From Alphaproteobacteria bacterium (GTDB taxonomy: Bacteria; Pseudomonadota; Alphaproteobacteria; JAJFFI01), in NCBI GenBank assembly GCA_021776755.1, contig JAJFFI010000086.1, positions 1 through 10,492 of the forward strand: a DNA stretch of 10,492 nucleotides, in the 5' to 3' direction. Positions 1 to 7,151 of this stretch are shown here, piece by piece. The translations under genes and the position numbers were made by a program. Position 1 is the stretch's first letter. The number at the start of each line of letters is the position of its first letter. Below the pieces are notes generated by a model that saw only the letters and a program-made list of their open reading frames with translations, made no database searches and was not told the origin of the DNA.

Positions 1-494
1 AACCGCTGATGTGGAAGACCGGACATTCGCTGATCAAGTCGAAGATGGCCGAGACCGGGGCGCCGCTCGCGGGCGAAATGAGCGGGCACATCTTTCATGC
101 CGACCGTTACTACGGTTTCGATGACGCACTCTATGCGGCGATCCGGCTGCTCGGCATTCTGTCCCGGGGCGAACGGAGTCTCGCCGACTGGCGCCGTGCG
201 CTTCCGACGGCCTGCAACACGCCCGAAATCCGCATCCCGTGCCCCGAGGACCGCAAGTTCGCGGCGATCGAGGAAACCCGCGCCCGGCTCGAAGCGGCCG
301 GTGCCGAGGTCAACGGCATCGACGGCGTACGGGTGCGCACCGCCGATGGCTGGTGGCTGCTCCGCGCCTCGAACACCCAGGCCGTCCTGGTCGCCCGCTG
401 CGAGGCGGCGGATACGGCCGGGCTCGCGCGGCTCGTGGCCGAGGTCGAGGCAGCACTCGCGGCCTGCGGTATCGAGGCGGCACTCGCAACCTGA
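1..494 (+). CDS. Phosphomannomutase/phosphoglucomutase, C-terminal part (5' end outside window)
   Basis: This alpha-D-phosphohexomutase interconverts mannose-6-P/mannose-1-P and glucose-6-P/glucose-1-P in the cytoplasm, supplying sugar nucleotides for polysaccharide and LPS synthesis. The reading frame is open from the window edge (first complete codon at base 3), so the N-terminal domains and the phosphoserine site are not visible. What remains is the end of domain 3 and all of domain 4. The sugar-specificity loop EMSGH lies at bases 75-89, followed by an FDDA motif. The domain-4 phosphate-binding loop RASNT lies at bases 363-377. The sequence around these motifs closely follows Pseudomonas AlgC-type PMM/PGM ([19 protein letters not shown]). 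A dual-specificity AlgC/ManB enzyme is therefore favoured over GlmM; the physiological substrate cannot be decided from this fragment. It probably shares a transcript with the next gene, which starts 25 bases downstream. Confidence 0.93.
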   Translation, partial: PLMWKTGHSLIKSKMAETGAPLAGEMSGHIFHADRYYGFDDALYAAIRLLGILSRGERSLADWRRALPTACNTPEIRIPCPEDRKFAAIEETRARLEAAGAEVNGIDGVRVRTADGWWLLRASNTQAVLVARCEAADTAGLARLVAEVEAALAACGIEAALAT

Positions 495-519
495 TCTGCC
501 CGAGCGGTGAGGCGGCCCG

Positions 520-1005
520 ATGCGGCGATTCTTTCTCTACGGCACCCTGATGGATCCGGACGTGTTTGCTGCGGTCTCGGGGCTGGAATCTTCGGCCACC
601 GTCCTCACGCCCGCGCGCCTCGATGGATACGAGCGCCGGGCGGCGAAGGATCGGCTGTTTCCGATGGTGCGCCGCCGTGCCGGCGCTGCGATCGACGGGC
701 GGCTGACCGGTGACCTGCCGGAAGCGGCGGCGGTGCGGCTGGTGTGGTACGAGCGCGCGCTCTATGGGCTGACGGACGTGACGGTTTCGGCCGGGACCAC
801 AAGCGACGTCAGGGCCTGGCTGTTCGATCCGTATCCCGGAGCTTTGCCGCCAGGTGAAGCCTGGGACTTCGAGGCTTGGGTGGGGGAGCACAAGGCGGCG
901 ACGCTCGCGCGCCTTGCCCCGCTGGCCCGCCGGGCGCCACGGGGTCCTGAAATAGCAACGGCGGAGACCATGCTCCGCCGCGCGATTTCTGAACTTGATC
1001 TCTGA
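520..1005 (+). CDS. Gamma-glutamylcyclotransferase-like (AIG2/GGCT fold) protein
   Basis: A 161-residue cytosolic protein of the AIG2/GGCT-like superfamily. Members cyclise gamma-glutamyl amines or peptides to 5-oxoproline, though many bacterial members have no assigned substrate. The N-terminus carries the hallmark FLYGTLMDP; the YGTL substrate loop is at residues 7-10. The WYE at residues 76-78 followed by a beta-strand-like LTDVTV matches the usual 'YE...V.V' segment, making Glu78 the likely catalytic acid/base. The ATG at 520 has a GGTGAGG-type ribosome site at 506-512, seven bases upstream. The gene follows the phosphohexomutase by 25 bases, so cotranscription is likely, but I know of no pathway link between them. 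It ends 9 bases before the stop codon of the convergent carboxypeptidase gene. The family call is good; the exact reaction is open. Confidence 0.8.
   Translation: MRRFFLYGTLMDPDVFAAVSGLESSATVLTPARLDGYERRAAKDRLFPMVRRRAGAAIDGRLTGDLPEAAAVRLVWYERALYGLTDVTVSAGTTSDVRAWLFDPYPGALPPGEAWDFEAWVGEHKAATLARLAPLARRAPRGPEIATAETMLRRAISELDL
959..980. terminator. Possible bidirectional terminator hairpin in the 3' coding end
   Basis: An 8-bp perfect stem, CGGCGGAG (959-966) with CTCCGCCG (973-980), and a 6-base loop lie inside the last codons of the cyclotransferase gene. Only 9 bases separate this gene from the convergent carboxypeptidase gene, so there is no room for a terminator between them. The downstream tracts are poor in T on both strands (ATTTCT on plus, TTGCTATTTC on minus). 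Termination is therefore plausible but weakly supported. Confidence 0.3.
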
Positions 1006-1014
1006 GGGTAACGC

Positions 1015-2748
1015 CTAGATCGGTGATTCCAGCGGGATGCAGGGCACCTGCTCGCGGTGCAGCACCCGGCAGGCTTCCTGGGCGCGGGTCGAATTCATGC
1101 CGAGGATGCGAGCGCGGTAGAACTGTCCGACGTCCGAATCGACCGGCACGATCACCACTTCGGCGTTTTCCAGCACCGTCGGCGCCTTGTTGATCGCCTG
1201 GGCGAGGGCCACGCGGGCCTGGCCGAGCTGCTTGAAGGCACCGACCTGGATGCCCCATTTGGCGGCGCTCCGGTCGATCGTGCCGGGCTGTGTCGGATGC
1301 TTGGGAATGGCCGAAAGCGTGACTTCGACAGCCCCGTTGCGCTTGGCCGCCGAGCGGACCTGCTTGTTCGCGGGATAGGCGGAGCCAGATGTCGAGGTCG
1401 AGAGCGACGACCGCGCGGCGCTCTTCAGCGGCGAGCGCGAGCCGACGCCGAGACCCAGTCCGGTGTGGTTTGGACCGGCCGACGCAGCCATGCGTTCGGC
1501 GGCTTCCTTCCGGGCGGTCGCGAGGCTGACCGGCGCTGCGGGCTTCGGCCCGGTGGCTGAATTCGGCCGCGTCGCCGGCTGCACGACCATCTTGCTGGCG
1601 CCCGCATCTCCGCTGGTGCTGCTGGTCAGAACCGCAACGGTCTGCTCGCTGCCGGGCGCGGTCGGCTTGGTCTTGATGCCGCTGTCCTTCTTCACGCCGG
1701 TCTTGGCGATCAGCTTGGTTTTCTGTGCATTCGGGTCGACGACGGTCGCAATGCCGGAGTTCCACCCGGTCTTGCTGCCGGGCTTCGGCCGGGGCAGCAT
1801 CGCCTTCTGGCCTTGGGGCGAACTGTTGCCGCCCTTCGCGACGGCCTTTGCCATCTTCTTCGATTTCGGTTTCTGGACGCCCAGCGAGGCGTAGCCGTAG
1901 TCGAACAGCCCGCCCATTTTGCCGGCGCGGTGGCTCGACGAACGTCCGCCCATCACGACGCCGACCAGCCGGCGGCCCTTGCGGACCACCGAGGCGGCGA
2001 GGTTGAAGCCCGAATCGTTGATGAAGCCCGTCTTGATGCCGTCCGTGCCGGGATAGGTGCGGAGCATCCGGTTGTGGTTCCGGTGCACCCGGCCCTCGAA
2101 CTTGAACTGGCGGGTCGAGAAATAGTGATAGTAGTGCGGGAAATCGCGGATCAGCGCGATCGACAGCAGCGCCATGTCGCGCGCGGTCGTCACCTGCTTC
2201 TTGTCGGGCAGGCCCGAGGCGTTGCGGAACGTGGTCTTGTCCATGCCGAGTGCCCGCGCCTGCAGGGTCATGGTGCGGGCAAACCGCTCTTCGGTCCCGG
2301 CAAGCGCTTCGCCGAGCAGCATCGCTGCGTCATTGGCGGATTTCGTCACTAGGCCAAGTACGGCGTCCCGCACTTTGATCGTCTCGCCCTTCTTGAGGTA
2401 GAGCTTGGTACGGGGCTGTGCTGCAACCCGTTCGGAGACGCGAAGCTCGGTGTCGAGCGTCAGGAGCCCGCTGTCGAGCCCGTCGAAGACCATATAGAGG
2501 GTCATCATCTTCGTGAGCGATGCGGGATGGCGCAGGTTGTCGGCATTCTGCTGGCGCAGAATCTGGCCGGACTTGTAGTCGACGAGGATCGAGGCGTAGG
2601 GCGGCTGGTAGGCGGGGCGCTTGGATTTGCGCTTCTTGCGCTTGGCGTCGGCCGGGAAAGCGGCGAGCGCGATCGCAAGCGCCATCATCACGCAAAGCGT
2701 GATCCGCACAACATCGCCGGAACTGAACTTCGTTTTCAACATCGGCAC
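1015..2748 (-). CDS. D-alanyl-D-alanine carboxypeptidase (peptidase S11, penicillin-binding) with SPOR domain
   Basis: A secreted low-molecular-weight PBP that removes the terminal D-Ala from peptidoglycan pentapeptides in the periplasm, limiting cross-linking. Numbered from the ATG at 2742 (575 aa): signal peptide about 1-33 (hydrophobic VVRITLCVMMALAIALAA, then ADA before a Lys/Arg-rich stretch). The S11 catalytic domain is about 47-285, with SxxK = S75-L-T-K78, SxN = S135-A-N137 and KTG = 237-239. A Ser/Ala/Lys-rich linker of about 200 residues follows, then a SPOR domain about 496-570 (WGIQVGAFKQLGQA...) that binds denuded septal glycan. AGGAGG at 2763-2758 is 9 bases from a GTG at 2748 but 15 from the ATG at 2742, so I favour the GTG start, which adds two residues. 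An ATG at 2838 would add 30 residues ahead of the signal peptide and is unlikely. S11 plus SPOR is a familiar alphaproteobacterial layout, suggesting a role at the division site. Confidence 0.92.
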   Translation of the reverse strand: MPMLKTKFSSGDVVRITLCVMMALAIALAAFPADAKRKKRKSKRPAYQPPYASILVDYKSGQILRQQNADNLRHPASLTKMMTLYMVFDGLDSGLLTLDTELRVSERVAAQPRTKLYLKKGETIKVRDAVLGLVTKSANDAAMLLGEALAGTEERFARTMTLQARALGMDKTTFRNASGLPDKKQVTTARDMALLSIALIRDFPHYYHYFSTRQFKFEGRVHRNHNRMLRTYPGTDGIKTGFINDSGFNLAASVVRKGRRLVGVVMGGRSSSHRAGKMGGLFDYGYASLGVQKPKSKKMAKAVAKGGNSSPQGQKAMLPRPKPGSKTGWNSGIATVVDPNAQKTKLIAKTGVKKDSGIKTKPTAPGSEQTVAVLTSSTSGDAGASKMVVQPATRPNSATGPKPAAPVSLATARKEAAERMAASAGPNHTGLGLGVGSRSPLKSAARSSLSTSTSGSAYPANKQVRSAAKRNGAVEVTLSAIPKHPTQPGTIDRSAAKWGIQVGAFKQLGQARVALAQAINKAPTVLENAEVVIVPVDSDVGQFYRARILGMNSTRAQEACRVLHREQVPCIPLESPI

Positions 2749-3002
2749 CGAATAAACCCTCCTGCGGCGCGTGTAGTTTGGCCGGTTACGGCAGTAACTC
2801 CCCAATACAGCATCCCCCGCTTCATTAAGCGGTAACACTGGTTAAAAATCGATGAAGAGGCCCCTGTTTGACCATCCCCTGTAACTGTGCCCCCGAACAC
2901 TCGGCGCACCTTGGCACCAACTCATCTTTCACTATACGGCAAAAGATGTCCAACGTATCCCCTTGAATTGAGCGCGCAATTTCGGCGCCCCGTGCAGAAG
3001 AT

Positions 3003-3039
3003 AAAAAAACACGGCAGCGGACCTTCGCTGAAACCGTGT
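3003..3039 (-). terminator. Strong intrinsic terminator on the minus strand, no gene in front of it
   Basis: Read on the minus strand, ACACGG-TTT-CAGCG pairs with CGCTG-CCGTGT around a 6-base loop. This gives 11 base pairs with a 3-base bulge, followed directly by a run of T (plus-strand A tract 3003-3009). This is a textbook rho-independent terminator. The nearest gene start upstream on this strand lies beyond the phasin, so nothing annotated is terminated by it. See the finding on a possible small RNA. Confidence 0.7.
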
Positions 3040-3198
3040 CTTGTGGAGATGTCCCTCCGATCCTGAAACGCAACTCGGTGCCGGACGGCGCCATCTACCC
3101 TGACACTGTCGCCAATGAACTTGGCAAGATGATGGCAAATGCGCGCGCCCTGCACGGTCCAATGGATGGGCGGGGAGGGTGTTTTGAACAGTTCCATG

Positions 3199-3287
3199 TT
3201 GCGTAGCAAAAAATTTTACGGTTGCGGTGCACAAACCCATTGACGTTATCAGGTCGATGGTTATATGTGGTTTCGCTGCAGTGCAGC
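3199..3287 (+). promoter_or_regulatory. Three TGC-N3-GCA palindromes, probable PhaR operators of the phasin gene
   Basis: Three copies of TGC-N3-GCA lie within 89 bases: TTGCGTAGCAA (3199-3209), TGCGGTGCA (3223-3231) and GCTGCAGTGCAGC (3275-3287). The last contains CTGC-AGT-GCAG. PhaR, the autoregulated PHA-responsive repressor of alphaproteobacteria, is known to bind TGC-rich palindromes of the CTGC-N3/4-GCAG type ahead of phasin genes. The centres are 23 and 54 bases apart, close to 2 and 5 helical turns. The third site overlaps the predicted transcription start, which suits repression released when PHA titrates PhaR. Confidence 0.6.
3240..3267 (+). promoter_or_regulatory. Predicted sigma-70 promoter of the phasin gene
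   Basis: TTGACG (3240-3245) and TATATG (3262-3267) are separated by 16 bases and resemble -35 and -10 boxes. The start would fall near 3274-3276, giving a leader of about 95 bases. The CTGCAGTGCAG palindrome sits on this start and the TGCGGTGCA palindrome just upstream of the -35, which strengthens both calls. Confidence 0.5.
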
Positions 3288-3369
3288 ATAAGCGTGGCAG
3301 CGCCCCGAGGGGAAAGCGCGCCGGCGCGACCAACGACATCGAAAGCATTCAAACGAGGAGGACCCCCAA

Positions 3370-3906
3370 ATGTCCAATACCAAGACCGAGACCAAGAAAG
3401 CCATCTCCGACATGGAAGCCAAAACCGAGGCGACCATCAAGGAGACCCAGAAGACCGTCAAGAAGTCGGTCGACGCCAGTGTCGACGCGATGACCCAGGG
3501 CTACGACAAGTTCGTTACCGCCTCGCGCGAGCAGCTCGAGAAGGTCATGCCGGACGCCGGCAAGAACTTCGACGAAGCCGCGAAGGCCGGCAAGGCCAAC
3601 ATGGACGCCTGGGTGAAGGCGAACGAGATTCTCGTCAAGGGCATGGAGAAGATCGGCCAGGAAGTGACCGATTTCTCGAAGTCCGCGTCCGAGACCCAGA
3701 TGGACGCCGCCAAGAAGCTGATGGCCGTCAAGACCGTGCAGGAGGCCGTTGAGCTTCAGACCGGTTGGGCACGCAAGTACTTTGATACCGTGATGTCGGA
3801 GACCTCCAAGATCTCCGAGATGTACGTCAAGGTCGCCAACGAGACCGTCGAGCCGATCCAGGCCCGCGTCTCGGCCACCGTGTCCAAGGTGTCAAAGGCC
3901 GCCTAA
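3370..3906 (+). CDS. Phasin family protein (PHA granule-associated)
   Basis: A 178-residue amphipathic, mostly helical protein that coats polyhydroxyalkanoate granules and controls their number and size. The N-terminal 40 residues are rich in Lys, Glu and Thr, as in many phasins. The Phasin_2-type core runs from about 45 to 165. Its most conserved stretch is at 121-163: KTVQEAVELQ, WARKYFDTVMSETSKISE, then VKVANETVEPI. There is no signal peptide or membrane segment and no cysteine. The ATG at 3370 has AGGAGG at 3356-3361, eight bases away, implying strong translation. The gene is monocistronic, with a predicted promoter and PhaR-like operators upstream and an intrinsic terminator downstream. 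No PHA synthase, depolymerase or phaR gene lies in the window. A phasin-like protein with another role is possible, but the operators favour a true PHA phasin. Confidence 0.93.
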   Translation: MSNTKTETKKAISDMEAKTEATIKETQKTVKKSVDASVDAMTQGYDKFVTASREQLEKVMPDAGKNFDEAAKAGKANMDAWVKANEILVKGMEKIGQEVTDFSKSASETQMDAAKKLMAVKTVQEAVELQTGWARKYFDTVMSETSKISEMYVKVANETVEPIQARVSATVSKVSKAA

Positions 3907-3949
3907 TCGCTGCCCCGAATACCGAAAAGACACTGCGGAAACGCAAACG

Positions 3950-3987
3950 AAGAAGGCCCGGGGGAGCAATCCGCCGGGCCTTTCTTC
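3950..3987 (+). terminator. Intrinsic terminator of the phasin gene
   Basis: AAGGCCCGG (3953-3961) pairs perfectly with CCGGGCCTT (3974-3982) around a 12-base loop, and TTCTTCT follows. It begins about 45 bases after the phasin stop codon. Confidence 0.8.
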
Positions 3988-4009
3988 TGACTGACCATTC
4001 CCGATCCTG

Positions 4010-4100
4010 TCCTTCGAGACGCCGCTTTCAGCGGCTCCTCAGGACGAGTCACTCAAAGAAGTTCATCCTGAGGAGCGCTCGGAGAGCGCGTCTCGAAGGA
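4010..4100. repeat. Paired intergenic palindromic repeat element
   Basis: Two copies of the same unit lie head to head. The left copy (4010-4047) has TCCTTCGAGACGC, an inner hairpin GCCGC-TTTCA-GCGGC (4021-4035), then GCTCCTCAGGACGA. The right copy (4063-4100) is its inverse: TCATCCTGAGGAGC, inner hairpin GCGCT-CGGAG-AGCGC (4075-4089), GCGTCTCGAAGGA. The outer arms match except for one base; the inner hairpin sequences differ but both keep pairing. This matches the dispersed palindromes with CCTTCGAGACGC and CCTCAGGATGA arms seen in many alphaproteobacterial genomes. The whole unit can fold as one long cruciform. Confidence 0.8.
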
Positions 4101-4127
4101 TGGGGGCAGGCACCAGCTCCTTCTGTC

Positions 4128-4155
4128 CTTGCCATACTCGCTCCCGGGCCTACTT
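4128..4155 (+). promoter_or_regulatory. Possible RpoH (heat-shock) promoter of clpS
   Basis: CTTG (4128-4131), a 17-base spacer, then CCTACTT (4149-4155) fits the alphaproteobacterial sigma-32 pattern CTTG-N17-CYTATNT with one mismatch. The position, about 75 bases before the clpS start, and the chaperone/protease function of the genes fit heat-shock control. The -35 box lacks the usual A's after CTTG, so confidence is limited. Confidence 0.35.
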
Positions 4156-4236
4156 TGGTCCTTCCGGAAGTGCACGGTCGTCGTTCACCGTTCACTCACC
4201 ATTTTAATTCCATTATTGTGACCTATCTTATGGGGT

Positions 4237-4629
4237 GTGACAGTCGTCCGGCAGGGCGGCCGCGTTCCCGGGGCACAGGCAGACCCGGACAGTCCGACAG
4301 GCCTGAGTGACAAGAAAGACAACACCCCGGAAGGGCCGAACACCGGCGTCATCACCCGGACCAAGACAAAGACGAAGAAGCCGTCGATGTACAAGGTCCT
4401 GATGTTGAACGACGATTACACGCCGATGGAGTTCGTGGTCCACGTGCTGGAGCGGTTCTTCGGCAAGTCGCGGCAGGAGGCGACGAAGATCATGCTGCAC
4501 GTGCACCAGCGCGGCGTCGGCATCTGTGGCGTCTTTACGTTCGAGGTTGCAGAGACCAAGGTGAACCAGGTGATGGACTATGCGCGGCAGAATGAGCATC
4601 CGCTGCAATGTTCGCTCGAAAAGGACTGA
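4237..4629 (+). CDS. clpS: ATP-dependent Clp protease adaptor ClpS
   Basis: ClpS binds proteins with destabilising N-terminal residues and delivers them to ClpAP for degradation; it is cytoplasmic. The 130-residue product has a flexible N-terminal tail of about 50 residues rich in Lys, Asp and Pro, which in the family enters the ClpA pore. The core domain, about 51-130, closely follows E. coli Clp[36 protein letters not shown] and [11 protein letters not shown]. The N-degron pocket residues are present: Asn58-Asp59-Asp60 and His90, equivalent to E. coli Asn34, Asp35-Asp36 and His66. The start is GTG at 4237. It is the only start codon in frame between the upstream stop at 4219 and Met51, which would remove the tail. 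No Shine-Dalgarno sequence stands at a proper distance. The gene precedes clpA by 128 bases, the usual order. Confidence 0.96.
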   Translation: MTVVRQGGRVPGAQADPDSPTGLSDKKDNTPEGPNTGVITRTKTKTKKPSMYKVLMLNDDYTPMEFVVHVLERFFGKSRQEATKIMLHVHQRGVGICGVFTFEVAETKVNQVMDYARQNEHPLQCSLEKD

Positions 4630-4757
4630 AGCGTAAAAGGCTAACAAGAGCTAACATTGTCCGCGGAGTTGAAAATCAGGCGGCTGATATTCATGTAACC
4701 TTCAGGAAAATGTTGGCAGACTGGAAAAGCTGAAAGACCGGAAAGGAACTTGAGACA

Positions 4758-7145
4758 GTGCTCTCACCGAAACTCGAACAGACCCTGCACCGCGCGCTCG
4801 CGCTCGCCAATGACCGGCGGCACGAATTCTGCACGCTCGAGCATCTGCTTCTCGCCCTGGTCGACGACCAGGACGCGGTGGCCGTGCTGCGTGCCTGCAG
4901 CGTGGATATGGAAAAACTCCGCGGCGAGCTTCAGGAGCATCTCGATTCCGAATTCCAGTCGGTGCTGACCGAGGAGGACGACGACGAAGCCAAGCCCACG
5001 GCGAGCTTCCAGCGGGTGCTCCAGCGCGCCGCGATCCACGTGCAGTCTTCGGGCCGCGAGCAGGTGACGGGCGCCAACGTGCTGGTCGCGATGTTCGCCG
5101 AGCGCGAAAGTCATGCGGTGTTTTTCCTGCAGGAGCAGGACATGACGCGCTTCGATGCCGTGAACTACATCTCGCATGGTGTGGCCAAGGCGCCAGGCAT
5201 GTCCGAGCAGCGCACGGTTTCGGGTGCTGAGGACGAGGCCGATCCCGAGAACGTGGTCAAGCAGGGCGAGGACGCGCTGTCGGCCTATTGCGTCGATCTC
5301 AACAAGAAGGCCGCCGACGGCAAGATCGATCCCCTCATCGGCCGCGAGGCCGAGGTCGAGCGCACCGTGCAGATCCTGTGCCGCCGCACCAAGAACAATC
5401 CGCTCTATGTCGGCGAGCCCGGCGTCGGCAAGACCGCCATCGCCGAGGGCCTGGCCAAGCGCATCGTCGACTCGGACGTGCCGGAGGTCCTGGAGGAAGC
5501 GGTGATCTACTCGCTCGACATGGGCTCGCTGCTGGCGGGAACCCGGTATCGCGGCGACTTCGAAGAACGCCTCAAGGCGGTCCTGCGCGAGCTCGAGGAG
5601 CACGAAGACGCGATCCTGTTCATTGACGAGATCCACACCGTGATCGGCGCCGGCGCGACCTCCGGCGGCTCGATGGATGCGTCGAACCTGCTGAAACCCG
5701 CGCTCGCTTCCGGCTCGCTGCGCTGCATCGGCTCGACGACCTACAAGGAATACCGGAACTACTTCGAGAAGGACCGGGCATTGGTCCGCCGGTTCCAGAA
5801 AATCGACGTGATCGAGCCGTCCATTGAGGACACGGTGAAGATTCTCCGCGGCCTCAAGCCCTACTACGAGAAGCATCACAAGGTGCGCTACACGGCGGAA
5901 GCCATCCGCACGGCGGTTGATCTCTCGGCCCGCTACATCACCGACCGGAAACTGCCTGACAAGGCGATCGACGTGATCGACGAAGTGGGCGCGGCCCAGA
6001 TGTTGCGCCCGCCCTCGAAGCGCAAGAAGACCGTCGGCGTGAAGGATGTCGAAGCCGTGGTCGCCAAGATCGCGCGCATCCCGCCGAAGAACGTCACCCG
6101 CGACGACAAGCAGGTGCTCGCCAACCTCGAGCGCGACCTCAAGCGCATGGTGTTCGGCCAGGACCAGGCCATCGACGCGCTTTCGTCCGCCATCAAGCTC
6201 GCACGCGCGGGCTTGCGCGAGCCCGAAAAGCCCATCGGCAGCTATCTCTTCGCCGGCCCCACCGGCGTCGGCAAGACCGAGGTCGCGCGTCAGCTGGCGC
6301 TGACGCTTGGTGTTGAGCTGATCCGCTTCGACATGTCCGAATACATGGAGCGTCACTCGGTCTCGCGGCTGATCGGCGCACCGCCGGGCTATGTCGGCTT
6401 CGACCAGGGCGGGCTCCTGACCGATGCCGTCGACCAGCACCCTTACGCGGTCGTGCTGCTCGACGAGGTCGAGAAGGCGCATCCGGACCTCTTCAACGTG
6501 TTGCTTCAGGTGATGGACCACGGCACGCTCACCGATCACAACGGCAAGAGCATCGACTTCCGCAACGTCATCCTCATCATGACGACGAACGCGGGTGCCG
6601 CCGACCTTGCCAAGGCCGCCTTCGGCTTTGAGCGCTCCGAGCGCGTCGGCGACGACATGGAAGCCATCGAGCGCATGTTCACGCCCGAGTTCCGCAACCG
6701 GCTCGACCAGATCGTCCGCTTCCAGAGCCTGCCGGCCGAGGTCGTCGCCAAGGTCGTCGACAAGTTCGTCATGCAGCTCGAGGAACAACTCGCCGACCGC
6801 AGCGTGACCATCGAACTCTCAAAGGCCGCCCGGAACCATCTCGCCAAGGAAGGTTACGACAAGACCTTCGGCGCGCGCCCGCTCAGCCGCGTGATCCAGG
6901 AAAAGATCAAGAAGCCGCTCGCAGAAGAACTGCTCTTCGGCAAGCTCGCCAAGGGCGGCCCGGTCCGGGTCGAGTTCGAGGACGGCAAGCTCGTCTTCAC
7001 CTATCCCGATGCCGGGAAGGACGATGGCAAGGGTGGCGGCAAGGGCAAGGCGTCCGGCAAGGACAAGCCCGGGCCACAAGGCGGCAGCGGCGCGAAGAAA
7101 AAGAGCGGCGGCGGCAAGAAGAAAGAGCCGGCGCTGGTCGAGTAG
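4758..7145 (+). CDS. clpA: ATP-dependent Clp protease ATP-binding subunit ClpA
   Basis: ClpA is the hexameric AAA+ unfoldase that threads substrates into ClpP, with ClpS as adaptor. The 795-residue protein has an N-terminal double Clp_N domain (about 1-145) and a linker. AAA-1 has Walker A GEPGVGKT 219-226 and Walker B ILFIDE 286-291. AAA-2 has Walker A GPTGVGKT 500-507, Walker B VVLLDE 565-570, sensor-1 region TTNAG 609-613 and sensor-2 GARPLSR 705-711. There is no ClpB-type coiled-coil insertion. The ClpP-docking tripeptide expected as IGL/IGF before PEFRNR (643-648) reads FGF at 622-624. The C-terminus carries an unusual 45-residue tail (751-795) with 12 Lys and 14 Gly. The start is GTG at 4758, with AAGGA at 4743-4747 ten bases upstream. 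The 128-base gap after clpS shows a direct repeat GCTAACA but no clear terminator, so cotranscription with clpS is likely. Confidence 0.97.
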   Translation: MLSPKLEQTLHRALALANDRRHEFCTLEHLLLALVDDQDAVAVLRACSVDMEKLRGELQEHLDSEFQSVLTEEDDDEAKPTASFQRVLQRAAIHVQSSGREQVTGANVLVAMFAERESHAVFFLQEQDMTRFDAVNYISHGVAKAPGMSEQRTVSGAEDEADPENVVKQGEDALSAYCVDLNKKAADGKIDPLIGREAEVERTVQILCRRTKNNPLYVGEPGVGKTAIAEGLAKRIVDSDVPEVLEEAVIYSLDMGSLLAGTRYRGDFEERLKAVLRELEEHEDAILFIDEIHTVIGAGATSGGSMDASNLLKPALASGSLRCIGSTTYKEYRNYFEKDRALVRRFQKIDVIEPSIEDTVKILRGLKPYYEKHHKVRYTAEAIRTAVDLSARYITDRKLPDKAIDVIDEVGAAQMLRPPSKRKKTVGVKDVEAVVAKIARIPPKNVTRDDKQVLANLERDLKRMVFGQDQAIDALSSAIKLARAGLREPEKPIGSYLFAGPTGVGKTEVARQLALTLGVELIRFDMSEYMERHSVSRLIGAPPGYVGFDQGGLLTDAVDQHPYAVVLLDEVEKAHPDLFNVLLQVMDHGTLTDHNGKSIDFRNVILIMTTNAGAADLAKAAFGFERSERVGDDMEAIERMFTPEFRNRLDQIVRFQSLPAEVVAKVVDKFVMQLEEQLADRSVTIELSKAARNHLAKEGYDKTFGARPLSRVIQEKIKKPLAEELLFGKLAKGGPVRVEFEDGKLVFTYPDAGKDDGKGGGKGKASGKDKPGPQGGSGAKKKSGGGKKKEPALVE

Positions 7146-7151
7146 CCTCCG

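Larger units (their letters stand above)
2749..3369. other. Intergenic regulatory region between carboxypeptidase and phasin genes
   Basis: A 621-base gap between divergently transcribed genes. Open frames on the minus strand here (for example 2922-3209 and 2932-3348) show no recognisable protein pattern and overlap each other, so I treat the region as non-coding. From left to right it holds the carboxypeptidase leader with its AGGAGG site, a 6-bp hairpin CCGCTT/AAGCGG (2817-2832), a minus-strand intrinsic terminator (3003-3039), TGC...GCA palindromes (3199-3287) and the phasin promoter. The stretch 2850-3000 shows nothing I can name. Confidence 0.6.
3907..4236. other. Intergenic region between phasin and clpS
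   Basis: A 330-base gap with no coding potential. It contains the phasin terminator (3950-3987), a paired palindromic repeat (4010-4100), a possible RpoH-type promoter (4128-4155) and an AT-richer stretch (about 4200-4230) directly ahead of the clpS start. Confidence 0.7.

Noticed and set aside
809..1765. 318-codon minus-strand frame overlapping the carboxypeptidase and cyclotransferase genes
   Set aside because: It lies in another frame of two well-supported genes and has an Arg/Pro/Gly-rich shadow composition.
2749..2838. Upstream ATG start (2838) for the carboxypeptidase
   Set aside because: It would put 30 polar, Arg-rich residues before the signal peptide and has no ribosome site; the AGGAGG lies inside this stretch and serves the later start.
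2823..2846. TTAA boxes (2825-2828, 2842-2845) and TTAACCAG resembling CtrA sites
   Set aside because: The spacing is 13 rather than 7 bases and the half-site has a mismatch; too weak to call.
2922..3348. Overlapping minus-strand frames (2922-3209, 2932-3348, 3095-3352) upstream of the phasin
   Set aside because: No family resemblance and no ribosome site that stands out. They overlap each other and span the phasin promoter and a terminator.
4630..4757. Separate promoter for clpA in the gap after clpS (TTGAAA near 4669, direct repeat GCTAACA)
   Set aside because: No -10 box at a suitable distance; the repeat is only 7 bases.
4764..6788. 674-codon open frame on the minus strand opposite clpA
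   Set aside because: It is a GC-bias shadow of clpA: no recognisable domain, a composition typical of antisense frames, and clpA on the plus strand is certain.
7020..7135. DNA-level tandem repeat in the clpA 3' end
   Set aside because: It is coding low complexity from Lys/Gly codons, without a fixed repeat unit.
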